From Glutinoglossum americanum (taxonomy: Eukaryota > Ascomycota > Geoglossomycetes > Geoglossales > Geoglossaceae), in assembly GCA_020080175.1 (NCBI GenBank), contig JAGHQL010000042.1, forward strand, positions 111,532 to 154,387: 42,856 nt of DNA, given 5' to 3'. How positions within the stretch are numbered: position 1 is the first letter of the stretch; the number at the start of each line of letters is the position of its first letter. The notes under the pieces are model-generated. The model was not told where the DNA came from, searched no databases, and saw nothing but the letters and a program-made list of their open reading frames with translations. A program made the translations under genes and the position numbers. Below are positions 19,314-29,654 of the stretch, in pieces.

Positions 19314-20910
19314 TTACTCATAATACCCTTCTATGGCTTTGATTGCGTTTATAGCGAGGGCTGTGGTGAGCCCCCGGCTACCAACCCTAGTGAGCGTGGT
19401 TGGATGCTTGTACATCCAACCGAGCTCCCAACCCCCATCCTCGCATTGCAAGGGCAACAAAGAACGCGCATCAACCTCGTTCCTGATTCCCACGGATTTA
19501 CACACTAGGATCCTCATTGCCAGTGCCATCGCGTCGCCACTTGCACCAATGCGTTCCTGAACCCGATCCCGAAGAAGCGGGTTCAGCTGCTGGTGCACCT
19601 CTGGGCTTCCGGAGAAGCGAATCATACGGCTTACGAACCACAAAAAGCATTCGGGAGTGCAGTAGTATCGTGTTCCGTCGAGATATGCCCGGTTAAGGAG
19701 GACTTTGCAGACCCATTGAAACGTTCGGGTCAGCTGATGTCCTCGCCCGTACAGATAGAACAGACTCAGGACGTTTGCGCACACAGCAGGGTCCAGCCGA
19801 GGCCGAGTATGGTCAAAGTAAGTCTACCATCATTAGCTAGCTCAGAATTCTGGTCCATGATGGACAGCAATATCACACACAAGAATAATACCGTCAACAT
19901 TCTGATATGTCATCATTTCGTCTAAGATGGAGTGGACAACTTTCTCTTCACGCTCCAGCACCGTCAGAGCGACCGCAGTCGTGTCCAGATCGTGTGGGAA
20001 AGATACAAGCTGTTTGTCTGTAGCAACATGCGTCAGCGGGATTGCATGAAATGAGTATGCAGGCACCGACCCTTGAAGAAATTCCACGTTCGTGGATACT
20101 CTTCAAATTCGACAATATCCCTGAGGCAGCAAGTCAGCCGGTATCCATATGGGCACGGAGAATTCGCCTCAAGTACCGGTTATTAGTGGCCTCGAGAATG
20201 AGAAGCTGACAGAAATTCTCATGTATACTGTAGCTCTTACTGTTATCGGACTCTGCAAGCAAATTCTTCGAATTCCTCTCCAGGAAGGCTTCTCCTCTCT
20301 TTACCGGATTACCCAGAAGGTTGCGAAGCGCCCGGACCACCTGTTGCTTGTTGTCATAGACGATGCCGTGCAGCCCCATCGATCGCGCGGACAATACGTT
20401 ATCCGTTTTGTCATCAACGAAAATGGTACTCTGGGGGTCTGCACGGGTGGCATCTAGGACGTGCTGATAGAAAGCGAGGTTCGGCTTCCGCTCGCCCACC
20501 GCGCAGGAGGTGAACACTTGGTCGAAAATAGACCAGTCCATAGGCTTCGTGCGGAGGAACTGATAGTCCGGTTCTGAAATGTTCGACATGGCGTAGACCC
20601 GCAAGGTATTGTTAGACTCGATTTTAAGCTGCTGGATGCTTAGCATCAGTTCGCTGTCGAGCGACAAGGTCTCCCGGGCCTGCGCAAATGTGCTCGCCAC
20701 CTCGGAGGGATCGATGCAGAACTGTTCGCCGATGCGCTGGTAGCATGCGTCTCGCGAGATTTTTCCACACTCATAATCGGACCAGGTAGGCGTGAGAAAA
20801 ATCCTCCTCAGGGTGATTGGCGATATTTTTGTTTTGGTTGGAGGCGACCAGTTGAAGAGGACGTCACCCAGGTCAAGGATGAGCGTCGTGATATTCTTTA
20901 AGATAGTCAT
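19314..20910 (-). pseudogene. HAD-fused class II terpene cyclase (AstC-like), one apparent frameshift
   Basis: Three exons on the minus strand: 20910-20071, 20017-19881 and 19823-19314, with introns 20070-20018 (53 nt, GTCGGT...CTACAG) and 19880-19824 (57 nt, GTGTGT...CTAAT...TAG). The N-terminal ~220 residues are a HAD-like domain: nucleophile motif DLGDVL (Asp13), AMSNIS, GERKPNLAFY and FVDDKTDN. Asp+2 is Gly, so phosphatase activity is doubtful. The C-terminal part is an alpha-barrel terpene cyclase domain with the class II motif DLDTT (about 19977-19991), TYFDHTRPRLDPAVCANVL across the second splice, and LQCEDGGWELGW. Known relatives (AstC and similar drimane-type synthases) cyclise farnesyl diphosphate to drimanyl diphosphate; I infer a related sesquiterpene product. 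Around 20134-20145 the frame must shift by one base (TGA after MDTG, then LTCCLRDIVEFEEYPRTWNFFK in the next frame); no intron restores it. Either early pseudogenisation or a sequencing error. No tailoring genes were recognised nearby. Confidence 0.85.
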
Positions 20911-22923
20911 TGTTTAGGAGGTTTGAAAGAGATGAACCGATATGAACCTGTAGAAGCAGGTCGTCCCCGTAGAGAAACTGCAAGTGGCTGTTGGAAATAG
21001 TTGAGGGGATTCGCCGATGGGTAGAGGATTCCGTTAGGACCGTGCAGGTATAAGGTATGATAGAGAGGATTCGCAGATATATAACCTATGGGCAAGGCTC
21101 GAGCCCTGTATCTAGTGGATGCAAATGGCATTCCGAGTGGTAGATTCGCTCGAAGGTTCACTTATAGTCTAAATAACTCACTGGCTAATGGAATGCCTGA
21201 ATGAATTAGACTGGTTCATCTTCGTGAAGAGCTACTGTTACCCTAGACAGCAAGCGTGTGGGATTGTGGTTTATCCGCAGCCCGAAGTCTACATATGGTT
21301 ATGCAGGTGGATGTCATGCAGGCGAATGCCATGCCAATATCAAGCAGAACACTGGTTGGGTCGATCGTATAGACCAGGGATTTGGCGCAGCGGTGTTCCG
21401 TGCGCGGAGGAAACCGCCAGCTTGCATCTGGGAAAATTAGCTGGTCTGAGTTTTCCAATTGGTGGTTTTGGTGCCGAAGGTTTCGTCGTGCATGCCTCCC
21501 TGCAACTCGTCCACAGATGGGGTCTAGCGGCAGTGCATGAACCAGGACGAGCAATCTCAGTTTGCAGTAGACTTGCTTTCCGAGTGGTGTTTAAGTTGGA
21601 ATTCAGCCCCAAAAACTGAGTCAATAACCTATTATGTAACGGAGTTCATGCGTTTAATATAACGTAGACGCACCGCAGGATGCACTCAGCTAGTCTCCAA
21701 CATACCCAAAAGCCAAATGATGTTTTAGCCTTATAAGTACCTTCAGTGGGTATCATTGGCCGTGTCGTATAGCATGCAGAATGCTTGAATTGTCTTGATT
21801 CCGCCCCGACCAGATACATAAACCTGGGATATATGTATGATTAAGCGACTTCGGCTTAACGAAGTACAGTACATACGGTGGGGTGTGCAAAGTCTGCATA
21901 CGCCTCAAGTCACCACGAAACAACCAAAAACTCTCTAAAATATCCCAACATTGTATCAAAATGGGCTAGCAACCTGTGGTGAACAAAACCTAGCGTTTGG
22001 GACTGGAGTATCCGCCGTGGTAATGGCCTGGTGCACGGAAGGGTGTTTCGGTTGGGGGATCTTGAGGAGATTTCCCTTGGACTAGGAAGCGCAGGGCAGA
22101 CGTACCCACTTCTTCGACACCCGTGCCACATCTCCCTTAGCCACAGGAACCATTTCGCGCAGAGTAGATAGTTACCTCCGTCTCCGTGTCCAGCAGAGCG
22201 CAGCCAACACCCAAGGGGCACCACCACTGGGCGACATGGTTCTGTATCAGCCCAAGACCTAGAACGATGAAGAGCATAACGCCTAGTCAGGAGACAATAT
22301 GGCCGCACAGACTCTCTCTTCCCCTGGCACTCGGCCCGGGCGGATCTACCAGCCACACGACTCCACACACCCACCCCGCCCGGCCTCCCGAACCCCCATC
22401 GCAAAGGAAAAAAAGGGAGCCTCTGGCAGTGCGGACCGCCCCTGGCAAAGCGGGTGTTTCATTTTTTTAATAAACTACGCGGACCGACGAACCCCGAACG
22501 CGCCTCCACCCTACAACACGCGAGCTTTTTATATATTTACTTGTATATTATTTTCTCAGAGGGAAAGTTCAGCGGGCTGCGATAGGGATCGTTTTGAATG
22601 AAAAAGCGTGATTAGGAGCGGAGATTACGGCCGCTCTCGCAACGAGAAAGGGAGTGTGTGTGTGCGTGTGAATTTTATGAGATAGCCCCAGCGCCGCCTC
22701 TTCGAGCCCCCCGGCATGTAGTCGCTGTGGCTCAGCGGCTCGTCAACCCGACTTTTCCTGGTGTGCAATGAGTGGCGGGGGTGCCGAAAGGGAATACCCC
22801 ATTGATATCGAAAAAAAACTAATACCCGTCTGCCGCTGCCTACGCCCTAAGGAGGAAGCTTTTTCAGCACCACCACCCCCCCTTTTCCGAACCCCGCTGG
22901 CTCGCTCGCTCCGCTCCGCCTCA
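20911..22923. other. No intact gene; possible short hydrophobic fragment at 22170-22310 (minus)
   Basis: The 5' flank of the terpene cyclase and beyond hold no ORF with a recognisable domain. On the minus strand at about 22310-22170 one frame reads VMLFIVLGLGLIQNHVAQWW followed by CPLGVGCALLDTETE, which could be a membrane-protein remnant, but I cannot name a family. The part 22440-22700 has AT-rich and GT-rich low-complexity patches. Confidence 0.4.
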
Positions 22924-23526
22924 CTACTCGTACGTAAGGTACCACCCCGCGGGCGGCTGTCCCCAGTGCGAGGGCCCGTTGCTCTGCGCGAACGTCACTT
23001 CCCCCATCCCGCCGCTGTCCCGGCTGATCTCGATCCTGAAGGTCATGCTCTTGTCGCAGACCGCGGAGTTCACGTAGCCGCTCGAGCCGGAGCTGAGCCG
23101 CGTGGTGCCCCACAGGCTCACCTCCTTGGGCGCGTTATTCCACGAGTCGCCGTCCTTCGCCTGCCGGTCGACGGAGTAGATGTTCAGCAGGCTGACGCCC
23201 ACGGTGTAGATCTGCCAGCCCGGGGGAAACGCCCACCGGAGCGCGCACTGCTTGGCCGACTTGGGGATGCCGGTGAAGGAGATGAGCGAGTCGAGGCGGT
23301 ACGAGGGGCTGGGGTTGGGGCTGTAGTAGGTCAGGAAGAGGCTGTTAGGGAACTGGATGGTGTTCGGGGCCACGTAGGAGGGGTTCGAGGAGTCGATGTA
23401 TTTCATGAGCGAGGGGTAGACGGTCGTGGTGACGAGAGCGAGGGGGGTCTGTTCGTCGGGGACGATCGTTGGGACCGCGGAGGCGAGCGACAGGGCCGCG
23501 GCGAGCCAGATGAGGAGGCGCTGCAT
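22924..23526 (-). CDS. Secreted But2-domain protein
   Basis: Encodes 200 residues, single exon. Residues 1-18 (MQRLLIWLAAALSLASAV) form a clear signal peptide. The mature part matches the ubiquitin 3 binding protein But2 C-terminal domain common in ascomycete secretomes: VYPSLMKYIDSSNPSYVAPN near the start, two conserved cysteines (QCALRW and SAVCDK) that probably form a disulfide, a SWNNAP segment and the terminal PAGWYLTYE. The role of these proteins is unknown; they are extracellular and sometimes surface- or host-contact-associated. GC content is visibly higher than in the flanks. I chose the ATG at 23526 because the long in-frame upstream extension to 23820 has no signal peptide and covers the promoter. 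The gene stands alone. Confidence 0.85.
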   Translation of the reverse strand: MQRLLIWLAAALSLASAVPTIVPDEQTPLALVTTTVYPSLMKYIDSSNPSYVAPNTIQFPNSLFLTYYSPNPSPSYRLDSLISFTGIPKSAKQCALRWAFPPGWQIYTVGVSLLNIYSVDRQAKDGDSWNNAPKEVSLWGTTRLSSGSSGYVNSAVCDKSMTFRIEISRDSGGMGEVTFAQSNGPSHWGQPPAGWYLTYE

Positions 23527-23560
23527 CGTTGACGGTGGAAGAACGGTGGGTACAACCGTA

Positions 23561-23580
23561 TCGAGTTTATTTTTTATATT
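23561..23580 (-). promoter_or_regulatory. AT-rich TATA-like element upstream of the But2 gene
   Basis: On the minus strand the sequence reads AATATAAAAAATAAACTCGA, 35-54 nt before the ATG at 23526, in an otherwise GC-rich region. Beyond it (23700-23930) is a C/CT-rich low-complexity tract with GCCCAGCC repeats, typical of fungal promoters. Confidence 0.4.
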
Positions 23581-26500
23581 TTGTTCGTGCGGGAACAAAG
23601 AGCGTTCGTATGAAGTTCGATACCGGCTAGACAGAACACGCACGTCCGGCTCAATGGAGGGAGAGGGGAAAGCTGTAGTTTTTCGAAGAAGGGGGACGTA
23701 TCGCACTATTGTACCAACCACCACCCCCTCCCGCCCAGCCGCCCAGCCGCCCAGCACCCGGCCCCCCACCGCCGATTCCCGCCAACAACAACCCCCTCCC
23801 TCCAGCTCCCCCCGTCCCACGTCTCACGAAAAAAAAAAAGAAAAGAAAAGAATCCCAGCTTCAGCCTTACCCCGCCCGCGCCCCCCAACCCCCCTCAATT
23901 TCCCATCCACCCGCTCCCCGGCTCGCGGGAGCTAGGGACAATTAAAACTCTATCGCGGATTGAGTTGAGCCTCCCTCTTCGGATTTTCCCCGGACGCGCG
24001 GGGCGGGCAGGGCCTGGGGAATTCGAGGCACGGTCGGCGGGTCGTGCTCGGGAGGAGGTTCGTACGAGGACAGTCGGGGCTGAGGTGCGACGGGCGGCTC
24101 GATGGAAGCGTCAGCGTAGATGGTTCCCCCGCTCGACGCGCAGCTTTGCGGGTGCATGCTGGACTGGGGTCGGTATTGGTCCTGCGAAAGGCGGCGATGG
24201 GCGGTTTCTAGGCGTCGGGCCTAACTGGGATGCGGGTGAGCGCGAAAGTGGAGACGCACGAGGTTTGCTTGCAGGTTGTCCCCGCAGTTCGGCGTGCCTG
24301 TTTGGTTTGGGGGAGCTGAAAGAGTGCAGCCTGGTGCGGTGGGTTCTTGCCAATGGCTGGCACGGTGAGGTGATCTTGGTCTGATCTCGGTCTTTTTTGC
24401 CCGTCTCGGGGCGGTGGTTCGCTGCTTTTATCTGCCAGAGGCATGCACGACTGATCACTCACGACACTGCGGGCGCTGGCTGCAGCTGTGGCTCTGGCGG
24501 TTCTACGGTCACCAAGGGCCTGGATTCAACCTTGGCTTCGTGTGGAAAGCAGAGTGAGGCCTTGGCTATCGCCGATGCCCGACTAAGCTGCCGCTTACAT
24601 CACGCAGTACATGCAATTGACGGGGTACGGTAGGGATAGGGGGTAGTATCACCGGGTAAAAACGGTAGTACCACAGGGCCCCAGTTAAGCAATATCCAAG
24701 CTCTAGTTAAGACCTATTTTAAGGCGACCATGAGAGCAGGATACTCCTCAGTGACTACATGGCCAGCTTGTGATTAATAGCTGTGGCGAGTTCTTTTAAG
24801 TCCCATTGTCGGTCGTATGGCCGAGCGACTGGTACCGGCAGCTAAATTTGGGTATCGCACTCTAACACTTGCTAGGTGCTCTATATGACACTAACGGAGA
24901 GCCTGAAGAATCCAGGTTTATCTGGCATCTCGTCGGCATGACTCTGCGGGGGGTGGTTCCCGTGTTGCATACGGGCTTTCTCCCAGTCTCAGAATTGCCG
25001 TTTGCTCCACTTGCCTTATGTGCGTACTCCGTTTCATTAAGTATACTCTACATGCCCGCTCCGCACTCACAACAACATAACAACACCGTCAGGGAAGGGT
25101 TTTCTCTGCGCTGTGTATGGAGCTGGTAAGAGTGATGGAGTAGATGCAATCGGCAGGACTTCTCTCTCCCTGCTGTGGGCGTCTCAAGAAGGTGGATTAC
25201 AATCATAGTTTTTCAAAAGCTCTTTGTAGAATCCAAGCAAATGTGTATGGCGATCATGGCGATTGTTCACATGAAGCGTCACGTTGCTGAAAGCCCTGCG
25301 TGCCTGGGATCGGGGTACGTACAAGACTGCATTCGCAACCCTGCTTCCGGGACAGCAAGACGCCTTCAGAAGCGCCATCACATGGCTCTTGTACGCGATA
25401 GAGCACACAGGGGCGCCAAGCAGCGGCAAGATGATAACCCTTCGGCTTCCTCAAGTGGATACATTTCCTCGCGGCATTCGGTTCGAGCAGAAAGAATGCG
25501 CTCACGGTTGGATATCTTCCTCAGCCCTGCCGGACAGGTCGCAGAGGTAGAAGCACTGACACGGAACCTTTGCCTGGGGCTCAAGTATCCCTTAGCCTGC
25601 GCCAGAGACGAGTTTATAAAGCCATTCGTAAGGGTGATCGATGGCCCCGAGGCGACTACAGTTCTAGCCGCAGCAGCGGTGGCTACAGCGACAGCAGCGG
25701 CAATTGGGGTGGGAGTGAGGGAGAAGGTGATTTCGAGGATTTAGGGCAAGACGCCATTATCTATTGAAAGCTTCTGCCATCCCGCGGAGGGTACAAAGTT
25801 TATGGATTTCACCTGTTTTCGCTAACACCCCGTCGAGCGTTTCGCGTAAGCTGGCTGTCGACACCTAAATAGTGTTGGAAATTCCCCTTGGTGTGGCGAC
25901 GTGGGAACGTCTCATTTTAGCCGTGGTCGGCCCTGGGAGCCCACAAAGGCCTATCATTATATAATTAGTATCGTTATTCAAGAGTGACAAGTAGTCGCTC
26001 AGTTAACTTACAATAAAGAGCACCTTGTGGAATTGTGAGGCTAAAGCCATTACCTAGCTAGTGAATCCAAGACTGCCCGATAAACCCTCCACGCCAGGGC
26101 TCCAATCCTATCGGCTAGTCATCGATCCCGCCAACTCGCAAGGGAAGTGCTGGTATTGATTACATAGCCGGTATCTTCTCCTAGTGAGACGCGCTCTCCA
26201 CCAGAACCTCTAGCTAGTTATATTCTTACTAATTTGGTTCTAATGACTTGATAGATGCTATAAAACTCGGCTTAACTAATCTTTCCGCCTTGCCGAGGCA
26301 ATCCACGGGAGGCCGGCACAGCCTTTGTAATACACTACCCTAGGTGTTCGTTCGAATCTCAAAAGGCTGCTAAACTGTTGGCTCAATGGGGGCAATAAAT
26401 CCAACCGTGATTTCTAAACGTTTCTCACCCATTCGTACGACTAAGGTACAAGGGGCGGCCTCGGTGCGCTTACAGAGCAACCGGTCAACCTCCCACACGA

Positions 26501-27434
26501 GACTCGAGTTCCGCATATGGTTATCCGCAGCTCCCCTGGTTGGAAGGGATGACGCCCTAGGCAAGGCACTGCTTAAGCGGGGAGGGGCCGAATAGAGAGG
26601 AAGGGTCAGTGTGCCCGATCGACGCATGGTGTAAATAGTTATTAGCCGAAGCTTTCCCCGCATCTTTATATACATCTACACATGTATGTATGGATATATT
26701 TTTCACGACTCTCCAAGGCCGTCCAGAACTGCTGGAGAGAAGCCCGAATTTACTCGAACCCTGCCGCGGGTATGCGCACCGGAAGTTGCGTATGCTCCCG
26801 CTGCGCATACAAGCCACCCGGGTACATGTCGAATATCCTCCCCGGCTGTTTGCTCCCGCCATCCATTACGTCATGGAGTCTCGTTGAAGATACAAGTCCT
26901 GGGTCGGTTTAATCAATCACATCTAACCTTCATTCCATACGGCACTATTAACGGTACGGCTCCTGTCTGCCCAAAGAAAATACCACGGTTCTCCGCCCCC
27001 GCTTGTTCCCACGCCATGCGTGCTGGCGTCCTGCGCTCTTCGGCAGCTAAGATGCTCCCACGCCCGCATCTATACAAGCTGGGGACAGTGTCTTGATCGT
27101 CATGTTCGATCCGTACACATGTAATTGGTCCCTGAAATCTCGAAGCAGAGCCCAGTGGTAGGGCAGGAGTTAGCGGTCGTGCAGCAATGGCTGGGGTGGC
27201 AGTGGCAGCGTTGAAGACCGTGTCCCTGGTGGAGGAGGTACTGTCGGAGAAGCGGCGGGGATGGCGGGAGCAGGATAGGGGGTTATGGAGATAGTAGGTA
27301 TGGTAAGAGTGATATCGGAACACCTCGGTCCATCGTTGGTTGGATTTGCGTTTACAGAGTGTTGCAATATTCTGGAGCAGCCGATTGACTTGAATTGGGC
27401 GCGGGTTGAGCCCGCATTAAATACACGTCAAATG

Positions 27435-27455
27435 GGCGATGGCTTCGCCATCGCC
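27435..27455. repeat. Perfect 9-bp hairpin followed by a T-tract
   Basis: GGCGATGGC (27435-27443), loop TTC, GCCATCGCC (27447-27455), then AACCC and TTTTT at 27461-27465. The shape is like an intrinsic terminator, but it stands in decayed fungal sequence with no gene upstream, so I call it only a hairpin. Confidence 0.55.
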
Positions 27456-27876
27456 AACCCTTTTTCTATAATCTTTGTTTGCCGGTATGGCCGCGCAACA
27501 AGAACGAATGCATTGAATTGATCGTAAAAGTGCTGCAGGCAATAGAAAACTATATAGATCCGCCCGCCAGGGGCTCCCTAACCTCAGGAGTTGCGACGTG
27601 GAATTCCCGTCTCAGGGGTAGCTGAGTCGCAGACTGCAACAATCTTAACACCGTGGCAACAATGCTGAGTCACCACCTTCAACATTAGCCCATCCGATAG
27701 AACTGCTCTAAGGCCTCTTGCTCCTCCCACTATCCCACCATATCGTTCCGCGCCTCCGTGGAATCTCGAGTCAGGCCGTGACACCCATTAGAACTCGAGA
27801 ATCCACCTACGAGCGCCCGAGAGCACCTCTCCTAGCAACCTCGACGGCCCCGGCGCCCGCGGCACCTCCTAGGACC

Positions 27877-28140
27877 TGATATTATATAAATATATGACTT
27901 GATTCTTGTAATAACATCTTATCTGTCATAAGTAAGTCAGAAAATAAAATAAAAGTAATGTCAGAAGAACAAACTTATTATTTAGTATTGATAACAAGAT
28001 TGTATAGAGAAAGATGGGTGGTAGGAAATTTTTATATATATATAATATTAGTGGGTAAGCTGGTAAACTCAGTAAGCAAATAATATGAATAAAATAAATA
28101 GATAAGAGCAGAGTTACATACATTTTAGACTCCGGTTAAA
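27877..28140. other. AT-rich block
   Basis: About 260 bp with strong A/T bias, including TATATATATATAA near 28032-28044. The minus-strand ORF inside it is rich in Leu, Ile, Tyr and Phe merely because of composition. I see no mitochondrial gene or transposon signature. Confidence 0.55.
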
Positions 28141-28939
28141 GCTACTAGAAAAGCATTGTCCCGATGGCAACATGATAAGAGAGGACTAGGTTGGCCTTTG
28201 ACAGCCTTTCCCAAAGGTCATTTGGTACTGGGGGGCAGTAGCAGTTGCAGGTTCCGTTCATTGTGGTGGGAAAGAAATAGTTGAGTTGTCGCGGGCTCAG
28301 TAAAGAGAAAGAAAAGAAGAGAAAGAAGAGAAAGCTAGTGAGCGGCCGTTGACTTGCACTTGCGAGACCCATGTCACTTTCCTCTTTGCTCTCCTGTGCT
28401 CTACCTTCATGGCTGGGTAACTGTGCAGCCTGTCTCCGGCCAGTGATTTCGGAGAGTCGTGATCTTAAAGATTGTATTCGGGGACTCGATGTCCGAGCTG
28501 TATACAGGCACTCTCGCGCTCGTCTGTAGGAGGGGAGTTTTTCATGGCCAACCTAGGCAAGGTCAGCACACGGGTGGCGGGAAAGGGCCGCGAACAAGAA
28601 GGGACCTACCGGATACCGCAGGAGACTGATTGTTTGATCTTGCTACTCCTGGACCCGTACGCGTACCGACGTCTAAACGGCATCGTGGGACAGCGTCGGA
28701 CCGCCGTAGACTTTTGATGTCCGCGGATCTCTTCCAAGGTGTTGGCTATTGGAAATATCGAGTACCTATTAGCGGTTGCTAGTTACGCGAGTGGGAGAAC
28801 TTACCGTTAGGGTTTCCGCGTCGCTTTCTTGGCAATTCTCGCATGACTTCCAGCGGCTTCCCTCTTACTTGGCATGCCGACTCCGTGTTTCCTGGTGGAC
28901 CGAGTGAACTATCTTGTCTCTGCAAAGCTCATTCGCTTT

Positions 28940-29654
28940 TCTCGTGTCGCCGTCTAATGCCGCCAATGTCTCCGTTGGGGATTCCCTAGCACTGCAACCT
29001 GGTTGGTCGCTTCTGCACTCCCTGGTAACGCCTTCATCTTCATTAAGGTTGATCGCCTCTGGTTGCCCTGGGGTGCCTCCACAGCCGTGCGTGGTGTGCC
29101 TAACGAACACCCTAGCTCCGCCGTCGGCGCACTCGCGGAATCGCTCGATCTCCTCGACCCCGTCCGGCGAAGGTGAGGGTAGTATGTGCGAGAGCGGCTG
29201 GAGGAATCGATTGTTGAAGACGATGGCAGGCTCGTCATCGCCATCTCGGTTGGCCGGGTTTCGTCGCTTTAGTTGACCGTGGAGGCCCTCGTGATACTCT
29301 ACGTACTCGTCTTAGGCCTCGTTGGACATGGCGGGTTCGACGGTGCTCGCGGCGATGGGGGGGATGGCGTCTAAGCTTGCTGTTGTTTTCTGGAGCTGGA
29401 GCACCCGGAAGAGAGGAACGTGCCTGGCCCGCTCAGTGGGCATGTATCCGGTAACCACATTGCAGTCGAAGAGCTCGGGATCCGGGAGGTGAAGGCCGTT
29501 CTCGATAGTCTGCTCGACAGAATCCGGGGCCAGGTGCCTGGTATGGCCGGTTCGGGTTTTTGTCTGCTGCCTCTTGGGCCCATCTCCAGTCGAAGAAGAG
29601 AGAGAGGTAGCCGGAGCAGTCGATTATAGCGTTATTTCGTGTTGGAAATGGCAC
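28940..29654 (-). pseudogene. Decayed protein-coding gene of unknown family
   Basis: The minus strand from ATG 29654 reads MPFPTRNNAIIDCSGYLSLF then FDWRWAQEAADKNPNRPYQA. One frame change near 29545 is followed by a long sensible frame: DSVEQTIENGLHLPDPELFD, GYMPTERARHVPLFRVLQLQ, an internal stop near 29314, then DEYVEYHEGLHGQLKRRN and PAIVFNNRFLQPLSHILPSP down to about 28940. The residue mix (acidic and basic clusters, few rare residues) is that of real coding DNA, unlike neighbours. I do not recognise the family; a host gene or an ORF of a DNA element are both possible. It carries at least one frameshift and one stop, so it is inactive unless the sequence has errors. Confidence 0.5.

Larger units (their letters stand above)
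23581..28939. other. Long gene-poor stretch, partly RIP-like
   Basis: No intact gene was found. The first part (to about 24.4 kb) is the GC/CT-rich upstream region of the But2 gene. The rest is mixed, with CTA/TAG-rich patches (for example 26221-26280). A frame at 25284-25420 (plus) has a weak NACHT-protein-like look (ITWLLYAI) but is not defensible. A purine-rich tract (A/G only, about 35 nt) lies at 28302-28336. Confidence 0.45.

Noticed and set aside
25284-25550. NACHT-protein-like stretch with ITWLLYAI
   Set aside because: Similarity is confined to a few residues; no P-loop or downstream repeats visible.
27760-27806. Hairpin with CTCGAG arms containing CCGTGACA, the octamer that ends the LTR at 14444
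   Set aside because: Only the octamer plus three bases match the LTR; no TG...CA partner end was found nearby, so I do not call a second LTR.
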